Shown piece by piece: positions 39,748 through 52,395 of a stretch of 64,000 nucleotides of DNA. The notes under the pieces were generated by a model that had not been told where the DNA came from, made no database searches, and worked only from the letters and a program-made list of their open reading frames with translations. Each line of letters begins with the position of its first letter. Within the stretch, counting starts at the first letter, position 1. Made by a program: the position numbers and the translations under genes. This DNA comes from Rhododendron vialii (Eukaryota; Streptophyta; Magnoliopsida; Ericales; Ericaceae), in contig NC_080561.1 of assembly GCF_030253575.1 (NCBI RefSeq), positions 10,774,001 through 10,838,000 on the forward strand. The letters are read 5' to 3'.

Positions 39748-42700
39748 TCAACCCTTAGAGGCAGATTGGAAGATAAATATTGCAGTCAAAACTCCCACCA
39801 ATGCTGTAACTCCCAGTGCCACTGTTGGCAACGGGGATGTGAGCCCAAAATTCTGCAACATCAAAATTAAAATGGGTTGATAAGATGGTGACCTCAAGGT
39901 GTGCTACTTTTTGGAATGAGTGTGTTAGTGTGTTGGAGACAGAAGGAGAAGGATCCATCCGCGGAAAGAACCAATCAAGAGACCAAAACATGTACTCAAT
40001 TTTAGTGTTCTTTCTTTCCCCCGCCTAAAGATGGTAGAGTTTGTATCTGGATTATACTAATAAACCATGAAATTTTTTGTGCTATACCTCCAGAAGTCCT
40101 TTTCCAGTTACTATTTCAACACTAATAGCTGTTGCAAAGCCAATCATCGCCACCCGCCCTAGCCATACATCCAAACCATTGCCATCCTTGGTGCTCAGAT
40201 CACACCTGATGGAAAATGGTGTAGCTTTGCATGCAGTCTTCCTTTGACCAGCAATTCTCGACATCGCTGGAAAGGAAACATCAGCTATCACTAGGCCAAC
40301 TCACAATTACAAATAACTTTTGACAGGACTATTTTGGAAAAGAAACCACTGTTCATTATATTAAGATATGTTATGGAACTATGCTAAGAAAGCTGAAAAT
40401 TCTGAAACCAAAATCTTGCATTACTAATGGTAAGCCTTTATGTTTTGAAAGAGGATTCACATCTGGTTAATGAGTCAAACGAGTGATTTTGGTCAGTTGT
40501 GCCAAATTTCCCAGCTGTATTAGTATCCTAACGATGTAAAAAGTATGATGTTATATTCATCACCCTAGAAAATATGTTATTCAATTCTAATAACACTCAA
40601 GCTACTGAAAATAGATCAAAGAAAGATCAGCAACATTCCTTTGAAAGATAATTTCGATTCTGGTGTTAGGACCTATAACACCCCCCACCCCTAGCGTGAG
40701 AATTGTTGGGTTTTTGCTCATGTGATAATGGTTTGGAAAAGAAGAAAATAACAACAATGGGTGGCTGTGCATTTAATTGGCTCAAGATAATTTGCTCATT
40801 GGAAATACTCAAGTGATCAGTCAATAGCCGGCTGTTGTTCCAAGAGCCTTTGATGCTCGGCTCCAAAAGCATCTCGGCAGCACGAGTTTTTTTGGTGCTC
40901 CTTTTTTTCTTAGCATAAATGCCCATATATGTGGGGTTTGTGTGGTGAACGGGTGTGTGCCATGTGTGTTAAAGAAAAGTGTGTGAGGAGGCAGTCCATT
41001 TGGGGATTGTCGGGTACACCGGCCGTGAGGTGAGAGGAGAGTAGATGTGAGGGAAAAATAGAGATAGGGGGGTTAGTGAAAAACATTGTATTGAGCCATG
41101 GTGTTAGGAGCTCGATGGTGGGTTTTCATATCACAATGTAATCTCCTATTTTCCAAATAGTGGAATATCTCTCCCGTGGAGTAGGCATCGGGGACAAACC
41201 ATGTAACTCTCGTTTGTTCTTTATGCATGTTTATTGTTTCTTTGTTATGTTTTCATTGCTGGTGTGGGATCAAGGTTTATCCCGAAAATTGGTATCTGAT
41301 GGTTGACGACCTTTTGGGCAGACTCACACCAATTTGTTGGGCTAGCACGAAAACTCTCGATGGAGCAGAAAAATCTCAGGTGAATATTGATGGAGCAAGG
41401 ATGTGGGCAGATAGGTAATGCCCACAACGTGGAGGCTCTCGATGGAGTAAGGTGGATGGCTCTCGATCGATGGAGTGGTGCGGTGAAGAGGCCTTGTTTG
41501 AAACTGGTGTTTGAGTGATACTGCACACACAAGATGAAAAGAAAAAAACAATGAGCAGGTGACCAGGCAAGTCACGGATGACTAGACGTTCTTGTGAAAG
41601 CTCCGGGTCATACAAGAAATGGAGGCTGATGATGGTAATGGTGCACAAAGCCGATTCTTTTCTACAACATTCCTATTCGTGGTGGTGTAGACACCTTGGG
41701 AGCTAGGTATGGATCTCTTGTTTAAGTTCAAGTATGAGAAAGAAAGTCACGATAGGCACGCGGTGAGGGGTGTGAGGCACCCGAGCATGGGGTGCATTTT
41801 CACAAATGCAAAAGGGGGTGTTTGTTGGGTTTTTGCCCATGTGATAATGGTTTGGAAAAGAAGAAAATAACAATAGTGGGCGGTTGTGTATTTAATTGGC
41901 TCAAGATAATTTGGTCATTGGAAATACTCAAGTGATTGGTCAATAGCCGGCTGTTGTTCCAAGAGCATTTGATGCTCGGCTCCAAAAGCATCTCGGCAGC
42001 TCAAGAGTTTTTTTGGTGCTCCTTTTTTGCTTAGTGTAAATGCCTATATATATGGGGTTTGCGTGATGAACGGGTGTGTACCGTGTGTGTTAAAGAAAAG
42101 TGTGTGAGGAGGCAGTCTCTTTGGGGATTGTCAGGCACATCAATCGTGAGGTGAGAGAGGAGAGTAGATTTGAGAGAAAATAGAGATATAGGGTGAGTGA
42201 AAAACTTTGTATTGAGCCATGGTGTTAGGAGCTCGAGGGTGGTTTTTTAATTTTCTTTTGGCACCAGTTAATATGGAACTTTACCCAGCTTTAATAGGAC
42301 AACCCCAAGGAAATAAAGAAAAATGATTCTTGCATCAAGGAATTAAAAGCTATTTTGTCAAACATTGTCACTCATTGATTGAATCCATACCAAATATATG
42401 AACAAAGCCCGTATACCGTTCGATGATAGGATACCCTCATAAAAATCCCATATCATAGAGCATTTGTATCCCATGTGTTGTGCAGCGGGCCCCCGAAGGA
42501 CCCAACCACAACCCAACGATCATTGATGGTCATGATATTGGGAAAACAACAAACCAAACATATCCGAAAAACAAACGGAGAAACCAAACCAAACAAAGAA
42601 AATGAATAACAGAGACCAAGATATACGTGGTTCGGCTTACGGATGTAAACTTACTCCACGGACAAGCGAAAAAGAGATGATTCCACTATGTGAAGAGAAT

Positions 42701-44048
42701 GATGCTCCGAAGAGGTACAATGGTGACAAACAAAGCCCTCACAAAAAGACTCTCACCAACCCCAAAATACAAGTTCTCTCACCAAATAAAAAACTCGATT
42801 AGAATCTCTCACAAAATACAGACTCTCTCTCATCAAGTCCCACAAAATCCCTAGAGTTTTTAACCAAGAGACACAGACATGACCAGATGTCACACAAAAA
42901 CAGATGAATCTCATGAAACCCTTTCAACTAGAAAGAATCGCCGAAATGGATGATCTTCCAGATGGCTTTGGCCTACAGAACCCACCATAGAGGGGGCAAC
43001 CAGATGCAGATGTAGATCGAATGGTAGAACCCAAAGGTTCTACAGATGACACCCCCTAGGGGCCTCTCAGAGAGATTCACTCAAGAAGTCCTAACCCTAA
43101 TGAGAGAGCAATGCTATATTAATAGTCACAGAATGCTTCCTAAAGTCAAAATCCTTGCCAGATTATATTTCCTTTGCATAGAGTCCAATTCTAATAAGGA
43201 AACTCCAAAACCAATCTTCAGGAAATCCAGAATATAACCAAAATCGGCCAAACCACGTGATTTCTGCCTTCTGCCTGGGCGGGATTTTCAGAGAGCACTG
43301 AGTTCAAAACCTGATTCGACCTCCTGGGCGGCCTTGAATCCCGCCCGGGCAGGATTTCCAGAGAACACACATATTGAGCAGAAAATCCCACACCATGAAC
43401 ATGTTCTTGACTAGTAAGAATAAACCTTCTCCTTGTATCTTATGAACAAAATTCATGCGTAAATTTGTTTGACAGTGGAGTGGAAGACAAGCCCAAGGGT
43501 TCATCTGGTTGGTTGGTTGGTGGGTTTGCTTCCCACACAATTGACTAGGGTTCAATTCTTGGGTCATGCCCAAGAAAGTAATTCCTTGCGACTTCCCTAG
43601 ACATGGCATGGATGACTTACCTTTGACCGGACCAAGAGGGGACTAGTTGAGGTGCGCCTAAGCTGGTCCAACCATCGAACCAAAACAAAAGGAGCGAAAG
43701 ACAGGGACAATTCGGTGGAAAAACATAGAGTATAAAATATTCCATTGGAACCTTGAATTAAAAATGTACACAGAGGAATATAGAGCTAGCAGTAAGAAAG
43801 CTCACAGAGCGGAGAACCAGTGGCGAAAGAATTCCCCATTCGAGCCACGTTCACCACGGTACGCCGAGTGATAGCACCAGGGATTTTTGCTGACCTCGAC
43901 GCGAAAATTCCTGCAAAACAAATGAAATTCCAATAGATGTAAAGCTTATGGACGTGCACATACTATACTAATTTATATAATTTGAGGGAGAGAGAGAGAG
44001 ACCATGGATGGAAGTATAGAGAGAGGAAGAAGCTTGAGTGACAGACAT
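39748..44048 (-). CDS. SEP1: Stress-enhanced protein 1, chloroplast thylakoid (LHC-like)
   Basis: Four exons on the minus strand: 44048-44003, 43910-43806, 40266-40088, 39852-39748; 144 aa, close to the roughly 146 aa of Arabidopsis SEP1; phases agree. The N-terminal part (MSVTQASSSLYTSIHGIFAS) is a Ser/Ala-rich chloroplast transit peptide. The mature part has a chlorophyll-binding-type helix (GLDVWLGRVAMIGFATAISV, then EIVTGKGLLENFG) and a second membrane helix (VALGVTALVGVLTAIFIFQS, ending ASKG). SEP proteins are two-helix relatives of light-harvesting proteins, induced by high light and thought to protect photosystems by binding free chlorophyll. The three C-terminal elements match the family closely. 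Intron 2 (43805-40267, 3.5 kb) holds LTR fossils and a SINE. A GA microsatellite lies just upstream of the ATG. Confidence 0.93.
40704..42243 (+). mobile_element. Non-coding LTR-element fossil with two LTR copies
   Basis: The sequence starting TGTTGGGTTTTTGCTCATGT at 40704 recurs at 41823 (about 420 bp shared). After the first LTR comes AATTGGTATCTGATGG (near 41286), like the initiator-Met tRNA primer site of copia-type elements. A purine tract (GCAAAAGGGGGTG) precedes the second LTR. The interior of about 530 bp has no gag or pol, so the element was non-autonomous, and it is incomplete. Located in SEP1 intron 2, on the opposite strand to the gene. Confidence 0.75.
42530..43260 (-). mobile_element. 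Degenerate copia-type LTR remnant
   Basis: The phrase CAAGATATACGTGGTTCGGC followed by ACTCCACGG resembles the LTR of the copia element at 48634 (GATATACGTGGTTCCCC...CCACGG). Ends are not defined. Inside SEP1 intron 2. Confidence 0.4.
43490..43692 (+). mobile_element. Probable tRNA-derived SINE
   Basis: Contains TCATCTGGTTGGTTGG (box A-like), AGGGTTCAATTCTTGG (box B-like), and the 3' body GGTGCGCCTAAGCTGGTCC found in many plant SINEs, ending in an A-rich tail (CCAAAACAAAAGG). Target duplication not identified. Inside SEP1 intron 2. Confidence 0.6.
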
Positions 44049-45897
44049 GGTTAGCTGAGAGAGAGAGAGAGAGAGGCGGGGTGGGGGTGTGGGGGGTTTA
44101 CAGAAGAAGAAGCAACAGCTTTGGGACGATGACGCGGCGACGCCTCGCCTATCAATTTCTATCTCTCGAGCTTTCTATCCTGATTCATTACATCCACCCC
44201 CATTTATGCTCCTTCCACGCACTTTCAGGGGATCGATCAGTCACATTCACTTTGTTTGGTTTACATTTTAAAAAGTTATTTTAGATGTAATAAGCGATAA
44301 TGAGTGGAGAAAGATAGTGAGAGATTTATTGAAAATTGTGCCGAGAGTAAAAAGTTACTCTAAACAATGGAAACCAAGTGGAGTGATTGAAATTCTTCAA
44401 ACAATAATTCTAACACCAAACTCATTTACACACTCATTCACATGCAGGGGCAGAGGGATTAAGAGTCAAGAGAGGGTAGCTGACTCCGCTGCCTCCCCAA
44501 ATTTTTTTAGAGATCGGTATAATTTTCACCAAATTTTTACTCATTTGACCCCCCTTTAAAATTCATTTTTGCCCCAACCCATATATTAGGGTTTTGTACT
44601 TAGGAAAAAAAAGAGTCAAAATAGAATTTCCACCCACAAAAATCTCCAAAACGTGAATAGCGTTTCATTCGTCCTTGCTCTTTGAAGAAAAAAATTAGGT
44701 TTCTCCGTTTCTGGAGAACGGAGAGATCTCTACGCTGTCGCGTCAACTCTTCTTCATCGTCTAAACAGGTACTAGTCTTCTTCTTCATACATGATTCAAA
44801 TTTTCGACCCCACTTATCGAAAATTCTGGCTCCGTTTCTGTTCACACACCTATACTCACAATAAGAGTGGCCCACATGAGTGTGGGCCCACTCTTGTTGT
44901 GAGTGTGGATGTATAAATGGATGTGGTGGTAGAATGACTCTTCTTCAAAACGTCTTGCACTTTTGCTCTCAATTTTTTCACTGCGTTTGCTTTTTTTTTT
45001 TTTGTCAAACAATAGCAGATAATATTATAATTCCAACAAAAGATTACGTTACGTGAAAACTCGTTCTTAGACAAAAGATCAAGACAGCGGGGGTTTATCC
45101 CATAGACTATACACAAACCAACTTAACCATTCTCGCTGATTTTAATAATTTGAGATATGATTCAAACATCTCTTTATGCTTGCGAACGCAAATTATGTGA
45201 ACTATGGCCGAAAATAGCCATCCTCATTTTATGTTGGCGTTAAAGTTTAAACATCGATCTATGTACTAAACTGGAGTAATTGAATTTTGTATACTTCTTT
45301 TTTTTTATTTCATCAACAATTGTAAATTACTTTACGTCCTAGATAGTATGAATTTATTCATTCCATTCCAATAATGTAAAAACATCAAGAGAGGCCTCCA
45401 TCCTAACCCCGTTCGGGATGTCTCCTTGCCAGATAATAAGTTGGACTAAAGATAGGACGTACTTAGTTACCATGTGAGTCATTCTCTAACAAGAACGTGG
45501 AACAAAATTAAAAGAGTGAAAACAAGTCCCATCGATAATGCTTGGAAATAAAGACCAAAATACCCTTGAAATGGCAAGACATGGCACGGCTTGTGCTTAT
45601 CACAGCTAGACAAAGTCACAAGGCATGGCACGGCTTGTGCCTGACAAAACAAAGAGTGTCGCGTGAGTGAGTGGCACAGCTCCACCCGTAGGATATCTCC
45701 TTTTCGTGTGACCGTGACAAAGGCACCGTCAATCTTGGTCTTCAGCATACATACCCGGATTTGGCGGAATCCATAGCTCCAATCATGTGTCTGGAACTGC
45801 AAGCTACTGCACCTTATCTTTCTTGTTTACTCGATTGTTCATATTCATTAGCATGCAGCTTCAACAGCCATGGCCGCAATACGAGATTCTCAAACCT
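44049..45897. other. SEP1 upstream region and intergenic DNA
   Basis: A GAGAGA tract at 44058-44075 forms part of the SEP1 leader or promoter. A poly-T run at 44990-45004 followed by GTCAAACAATAGCAGATAAT may be the 3' end of a minus-strand retroposon. No other gene is recognised. Confidence 0.45.
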
Positions 45898-46131
45898 AGT
45901 ACTGTAAACGAATCGAGCAGCTTGTTGGTTTGGCTCGACTCATTTGACCAAAGTTCTACTCGTTAAGTGTGACTCGGCTCAATTAAAGAGGTTCATTTAG
46001 TAAATGACTCAGCTGATCAGCTCAGCTTGATAAGGGCTCGGCTCGTTACGGTTCGAGCTCGAATTTTTAGCTCATTTAGTAAACGAGTCAAGCTCGAACT
46101 CGACAAAGCTCGGCTTGATAATGGTCCTACT
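45898..46131. mobile_element. hAT-like non-autonomous element, second copy
   Basis: Begins TACTGTAAACGAATCGAGCA and ends AATGGTCCTA, with the same GCTCG/CTCGAC word content as 2604-2836 (AATTAAAGAGGTTCATTTAG, CTCGACAAAGCT). It borders the solo LTR at 46158. Confidence 0.5.
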
Positions 46132-46157
46132 CCAATTAACCACTCCTTCTTGAAAAC

Positions 46158-47609
46158 TGATAAGCACCCCGACAATGCAATAAAGTGTGCGCTAAATCTC
46201 TATTTAGTTTAAGTTAATTCTTTAATTAGTTGTTTTTAATTACTATAGCTCGTAAGGTAGTTTAGTTTCGTTTTGTAGAAAAATTGTTCAAAACAGGAGT
46301 TTTAAAGCTCAAGGCTGGCCCAAGATATTCAAAGTTCAAAAAAAGAACAAGAACGGAGTCATCGGAATCCAATGACAAAGATTCAAGGACCCGAAGGTGA
46401 TCCGTCGGCTCGAGAATGGTCTAGGCAAAGAGCAAGACCAAGTGCTGGAAGAAAAGCTCTCGGCATCGATAGGAAGTAAGAAGTTCAATCGGTACTGAGC
46501 TTCTCCCAACTGCAACCTCAATCCGCTCGGCATTGAAGGACATCAAATGTATTCAATCGGCACCGAGGTCCTTACGCCAACAGTTATCATGCTCGGCATC
46601 GGTAGAACCATATATTTCCCATCGGTAGCGAGGCCTTTAGCACAGAAACTTAAGGCCTTCGCAATCGATACCGAGGGCTTGAGGAGGGGATTTTCGGAGC
46701 ATTTTGAGAATATTCCATGCGCGTACCTTGGAGAATATAAAAGCCTGTGATGTCACTTATACAAACAACTTTTTGTATTGTATAATTTTAGATTTAGTCT
46801 AGATTTACTTGCTTATTGAATTGTTCTTCATTTTTCAGCACTTTAATTTTAATTTTCTGCTTTAGTTAATTAGTTTTTGCTACGTTAACCTTCATTAAAG
46901 TTGTAGACAATCTTCCGATCTATCAGTTAATCTAGTCTTCTTCAAGTGTTGTTATTTCAAATATGCTAGCTAGATTTTTGCTCGCTTTTATCTTTGTAAA
47001 TATGAGTGAGTAGTTTTCCAAGGCTAGGTCATGGGGTGATTAGCACCTCATGGCTCGAGAAAAATTGTGTTTTTTGCCGTAAAGCTTTAATCTTTGGTTT
47101 GAAAATTGATGTGTAGTTTAGATTTATTTGTCAAATTGCTAAGGTGTTAACCTCCTTGATCATGTGTAGGTAAGAGTATCGCCTACTTACCACAGATGAT
47201 GCTTGGAGCTCTGTCGCTCGAGGTTTTTGCTAAATAAGTTATAGAGCTAGCTTGGTAATTGAACCATCTTATTTTCCGGTTTAAGAACCTTAGTTGAATA
47301 TCTTAAACCGTGTAATCGGGTGGAAAATGTAGTTTTACTTGAGTCATGGGTGTTAGTAATTCCTAAACCTAATATGCTTTTTATCCTAATTAATTCGCTT
47401 TTAATTTAGCCTTTTTACTTTCCACCGTATACGTAAAACAAAGTTGGCTGCCTAAAAGCCGAAAATCTTGCTTACTTCTACAAATCCATCCAAGCCGTAC
47501 TAATTATTCCCGTGGGTACGATCCCGGTCTTCCGGATTTTTATGCTTCAATTAGACGCTTATATCCTACCCTTGGGGTGATCTTATTTGATATATCGACC
47601 AACGAAGCA
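46158..47609 (+). mobile_element. Solo LTR, gypsy-like, 1,452 bp
   Basis: Starts TGATAAGCACCCC and ends CGACCAACGAAGCA (TG...CA), with the 5-bp duplication AAAAC on both sides (46153-46157 and 47610-47614). A TATA box (ATATAAAAGCC near 46735) fixes the orientation. No coding sequence. The terminal motif is shared with the insertion in the Harbinger transposase. Confidence 0.85.
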
Positions 47610-47614
47610 AAAAC

Positions 47615-48094
47615 CCATGTGTTCCTAACCGTCCATATGTGCCAACTAAGTGTCGCAATCATTCATGGCGTAGCCCATTTCTCTCTACCTTTTCCAACTT
47701 CTCTTTGATCGTCCAAGGCTCCCCTAGTTGACAATTAACCAAGGCCCCCATTTCTCTAAGCTTTTTATTTTTTGTTTTACGAGACAAGTTATTCTCTTAC
47801 AATACATCACCTTTAATTCAAAAAATAAGTAATTATTTTCCTTAGCGAAACGGAGCCTTCTCTTGACTGGAAGCGAAATGGAGATAAAATCTAAATGCAG
47901 ATAGCCCTTTTGCACCTTAAAAGCATGTGTGAAACCGTCTCCTGTTCTAGCATTGGGCATATATCCTAATATCCTCCACTGCGATTTGCTTCCTCACCAA
48001 AACACCATTCACGTACACATTGTTAAGTATCTTTCTTTTGGTCTAAAGTAGTTTGGTACAAGCACGTAGTTCCTAGGTGAGCTATTGTGCAATG
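47615..48094. other. Intergenic DNA, nothing recognised
   Basis: No open frame with family marks and no clear repeat boundary. Confidence 0.4.
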
Positions 48095-48232
48095 GTTGGT
48101 TATCCTGTGTACACTTTCCACAAAGGACAGGTGTGGGGTGTTTTGGTGGAAAACCAATGTTTGTTGTGTTCAAATGCTATGGAATCTCATAAACATCTGT
48201 TTTTTCAGTGTCCTTTTTCATCTCAAAGTTAC
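48095..48232 (+). mobile_element. LINE (L1-type) remnant, zinc-finger end of reverse transcriptase
   Basis: One frame reads CVLCSNAMESHKHLFFQCPF, the Cys/His pattern of the zf-RVT region found near the end of plant L1-type LINE polyproteins. The preceding segment is in another frame (STKDRCGVFWWKTN), so it is decayed. Interrupted on the right by the TRIM at 48233. Confidence 0.65.
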
Positions 48233-48586
48233 TGTTAAAGCATCCAATTCCAAACCAATTGGCAAAGAGTGGAGAGGCCGCCTAAGCTCATATACTAGTT
48301 TTGGAGGAGATGTTTAACCGATGTGGGATAAATCCCAATACTCCCTCGCACGTGCGACCCTTGACTAGCACGTGGGGAGGTCAACAAAGGATCCGGAACA
48401 CACGGATCACAATAAAATAAAGTGCAACTATGGTATAAACAAAGGGGAAAAGCCTTCGAAACTCTAGCTCTGATACCATGTTAAAGCATCCAACTCCAAA
48501 CCAATTGGCAAAGAGTGGAGAGTCCGCCTAAGCTCATATACTAGTTTTGGAGGAGATGTTTAACCGATGTGGGATAAATCCCAATA
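48233..48586 (-). mobile_element. TRIM (terminal-repeat retrotransposon in miniature)
   Basis: Two 108-bp direct repeats (48233-48340 and 48479-48586), starting TGTTAAAGCATCCAA and ending AAATCCCAATA, enclose only 138 bp. A minus-strand primer site (TGGTATCAGAGCTAGAG, complementary to initiator-Met tRNA) abuts the right repeat. The 5-bp duplication GTTAC flanks the whole (48228-48232 and 48587-48591). The two repeats differ at only a couple of positions, so insertion was recent. Non-coding, and depends on another element's proteins. Confidence 0.93.
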
Positions 48587-48633
48587 GTTACATTGGCTTT
48601 GTTCGGTTCACCGTTTAGTTTTAGTTTTGTTTT

Positions 48634-51600
48634 TGTTGTAACGAACGCTATGAATGCAAGCTAAGAACGAGAAATTGAAAACTAAACAAGAAATCACAAA
48701 GACACAAGATATACGTGGTTCCCCAAGATGGGTACGTCCACGGGCGATGAGAGAGAGATTCACTAACCAACGTGAAGAAGAGATACAAAGAGCCGGCTAT
48801 AATCCGTAACTCTAGAAAGACCACAATATGAAAGCCCAAAAGATAATTCCTAAAAGTCCCCCAAAAGCCCTATTTATAATAGGCTAAACGGGAACAACTT
48901 AATTAACCAATGTGGGACTAAAGAATGCAAGGCATTCCTAACAATTCTCCACCTTGACTTGAATTTCACTGAACCAAATCACCAAATATAGCTATCCCCT
49001 TCTAACCTCTCACTCGCCAAATGCCCCCGAGGGGCGATCAACTGCAAATACCAAGCAAGCCCAAGCAATGCTTGAACTTGGCAACCGGAACCGGTTTAGT
49101 CATCATATCTGCTGGGTTATCTGCCGTGCCCACTTTCTTCACCTCAAGCTCGCCATGCAAAAATGCAGTTTTGACATCAAGTTGCTCTAACTCAAGATCA
49201 TAACATGCAACAATAGCAAGTAAAGTGCGAATGGAACTATGTTTTACAACTGGTGAAAATACCTCATTGTAGTCAACACCCTCCTTCTGGTTGTATTCTT
49301 TCGCCACTAGCCGAGCTTTGAACCGAGCATCTTCTACCTCTGGAATACCTGGTTTGCGCTTGAAGACCCACTTGCACCCAACAATCCTCTTCCCTTTCAG
49401 CGGTTCTACTAACTCCCATGTTTGATTCTTCTGAAGAGACTCAATCTCCTCATTCATAGCAACAAACCACTATGCAGACTCAGCACTCAAAACAGCTTCT
49501 GTATAGCTTGAAGGCTCCTCATACTCAACTGTTTCAGCAACTGATAAAGCATAGGCCACCATCTCAGAATAAGCTGAATACCTTTCAGGAGGCCGAATCT
49601 CCCTCCTTGGCCTATCCTTAGCAATAGTGTGTGGTTGCTCAACTAATGCATCAACCTCTGTGTCTGAACTCTTGAATTCCTCTTCAATTGGCTGTTCAAT
49701 GTGCTTCTTCCCTGAGTCGGAAGATTCACTCAAAAACTCCACCTGCTTTCGAACACTCTGTTCTTGAACTGTATCATCAACCTGCTTAGACCCCTTCATT
49801 AGATAATTTTCATCAAAAGTCACATCCCTACTGATAAAAAACTTCAAATCATCAGAGCACCATAATCTGTACCCTTTGACACCTGCTGCATAACCCAAGA
49901 AAATACACTTCTTGGCCCGTGGCTCCAATTTACCCTCATTCACATGAGCGTAAGCTGGACACCCAAAAACACGCAACACAGAATAATCAGCTGGATGACC
50001 TGACCATACCTCAAATGGAGTCTTACACTCAATAGCAGTCGACGGAGACCTGTTCACCAAATAGCATGTTGTGGAAACGGCTTCAGCCCAAAATTCTTTG
50101 CCCAATCCGGAATTGGACAACATACAACGTGCCTTCTCCAAAAGAGTCCTGTTTATTCGTTCAGCCACACCATTCTGGTGAGGGGTTTTTCTCACTGTGT
50201 GATGCCTCACAATGCCCTCATCACTGCAGAACCTATCAAACTCGCTAAGACAAAACTCCATACCATTATCAGTTCTCAAACGTTTTATTTTCTTACCAGT
50301 CTGATTCTCAATCAAAGTTTTAAACTGTTTGAATGTATTAAAGGCGTCACTCTTATGTTTCAACATATACACCCAAACTTTACGAGAGAAATCATCTATA
50401 ATACTCATAAAATATCGAAAACCACCTTTAGAAGTTACCTCTGCGGGACCCGAAAGATCCGAGTGAAAATAATCCACCGTGCCTTTGGTGCGATGAACAG
50501 TTGTACTGAATTTTACCCTGCACTGCTTGCCGTAAACACAATGCTCACAGAAATCCAGCTTTTCAATTTTCTGGCCACATAGCAAATCTTGTTTGCTCAA
50601 AACTGTCATCCCCCTCTCGCTCATATGCCCAAGGCGCATATGCCACAAACGAGTCAAGTCTGAATCTGAAACCTTAGATGAAGCAACCGTTGCTGCAGCA
50701 CCTATAACTGTACTGCCCTGGAGTGTATAGAGGTTACCACGCTTCTGACCCTTCATCAGCACTAATGCACCCCCTTGAGACTTTCAAAACTCCACCTTCA
50801 CCGAGGAATTTGCAACCATGAGAATCAAGAGCACCCAGGGATATAAGATTTTTCTTCAAATCAACATGTCGAACCTCAGATAAAGTCCTAACAATACCGT
50901 CATGCATCCTAAGCTGAATCATTCCGGAACCAACAGTCTTACAGGCCATGTTGTTGCCCATCAAAACTGTACTACCATTGACCGCCTCATAAGTAGAAAA
51001 CCACTCTCTATGTGGACACATGTGGTATGAACATCTAGAATCTAGAACCCACTCGGTATTAGAGCGAGAATCGCCCTCTGTAACTGATAACACATTATCT
51101 GACTCATCTGAACTTTCAGCAATTCCAGCAATTACTTTACCCCCTTTCTGGTTTTCTTTTTCCTTCTCCTTGAGTTTTAAACAGTCACTTTTCCAGTGCC
51201 CGGGTTTCTTGCAATAATTGCACTTTCCCTTCTTCTTACCTAATGATCTGGATCTTCCCCTATTACTCGACTCCACCCTTTCTGTTGTTCTTCCCCTAAC
51301 AAACAAACCCTCCGCATGTGCATCACCCTCACCTGACACTTTTTTTCTCAATTCTTTCGAATATAGGCTGGCCTTAACATCCTCCATGGATATCGTGTCT
51401 TTGCCATACAATAGGGTTGTAACAAAGTGCTCATACGAAAGTGGTAAAGAACATAGCAAAATTAGGGCTTGGTCCTCATCCTCAATTTTACTATCAATAT
51501 TTTTCAGATCCATAATAATACGGTTGAACTCGTCTAAATGATCTTTAACAGGTATACCTTCTCGCATACGAAACGTATAAAGACGTTGTTTGGGATATAA

Positions 51601-52262
51601 CCTATTGGTGAGCGACTTCGTCATATATATGCCTTCCAACTTCAGCCAAATTCCTGCTGCTGTAGTTTCTTCTTCCACCTCGCGAAGATCATCTGCCAGA
51701 CTTAACTGAATAGAACTCAGAGCTTTGGCATCCGTATCATCCCAATCTTCCTCTTTGATTCCAGAACTAGTCTTGCCTAACAAAGCCTTGTGCAATCCTT
51801 GTTGGGTTAACAGAGCCTTCATCTTTACTCTCCAAAGACTGAAACTGCTGCTCTGCCCATCAAACTTCGCAATCTCGAATTTAGCCGCCATAGCCACAAT
51901 CGGAAACGAAACCCTAGTTTTTGCAACCTAAGGCTCTGATACCAGTTTGTTGTAACGAACGCTATGAATGCAAGCTAAGAACGAGAAATTGAAAACTAAA
52001 CAAGAAATCACAAAGACACAAGATATACGTGGTTTCCCAAGATGGGTACGTCCACGGGCGATGAGAGAGAGGATTCACTAACCAACGTGAAGAAGAGATA
52101 CAAAGAGCCGGCTATAATCCGTAACTCTAGAAAGGCCACAATATGAAAGCCCAAAAGATAATTCCTAGAAGTTCCCCAAAAGCCCTATTTATAATAGGCT
52201 ACAAAAACGGGAACAACTTAATTAACCAATGTGGAACTAAAGAATGCAAGGCATTCCTAACA
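48634..52262 (-). mobile_element. Ty1/copia LTR retrotransposon, broken
   Basis: LTRs at 48634-48943 and 51948-52262 (TGTTGTAACGAACG...CATTCCTAACA) differ at about ten positions including small indels, so it is a fairly young fossil. Target duplication GTTTT (48629-48633 and 52263-52267). Primer site TGGTATCAGAGCC next to the right LTR; purine tract AAGGTGGAGAA next to the left. Parts seen on the minus strand: gag with a CCHC knuckle (CNYCKKPGHWKSDC), a protease-like region, a pre-integrase and integrase core (FHSDLSGP, RTDNGMEF), and part of the reverse transcriptase. The total of about 3.6 kb is short for copia; it is broken, with roughly two to three breaks. Confidence 0.92.
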
Positions 52263-52267
52263 GTTTT

Positions 52268-52395
52268 CAATCATTACCCTATTTCTTTCTCCAATCATTA
52301 CCCTATTTTTTCAATTATTACTTTCTCATCTCTTTCTACCTCTTTCCAATCATTACTCTATTTCTCTCTCCACCCACTACCAAAACTTAACTAAA
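52268..52395. repeat. AATCATTACCCTATTTCT-type repeat (right part)
   Basis: Direct copies of CAATCATTACCCTATTTCT and ending AACTTAACTAAACAATGG. The left part of the host repeat is probably 48594-48633 (GGCTTTGTTCGGTTCACC), so the copia element landed within it. Confidence 0.5.
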
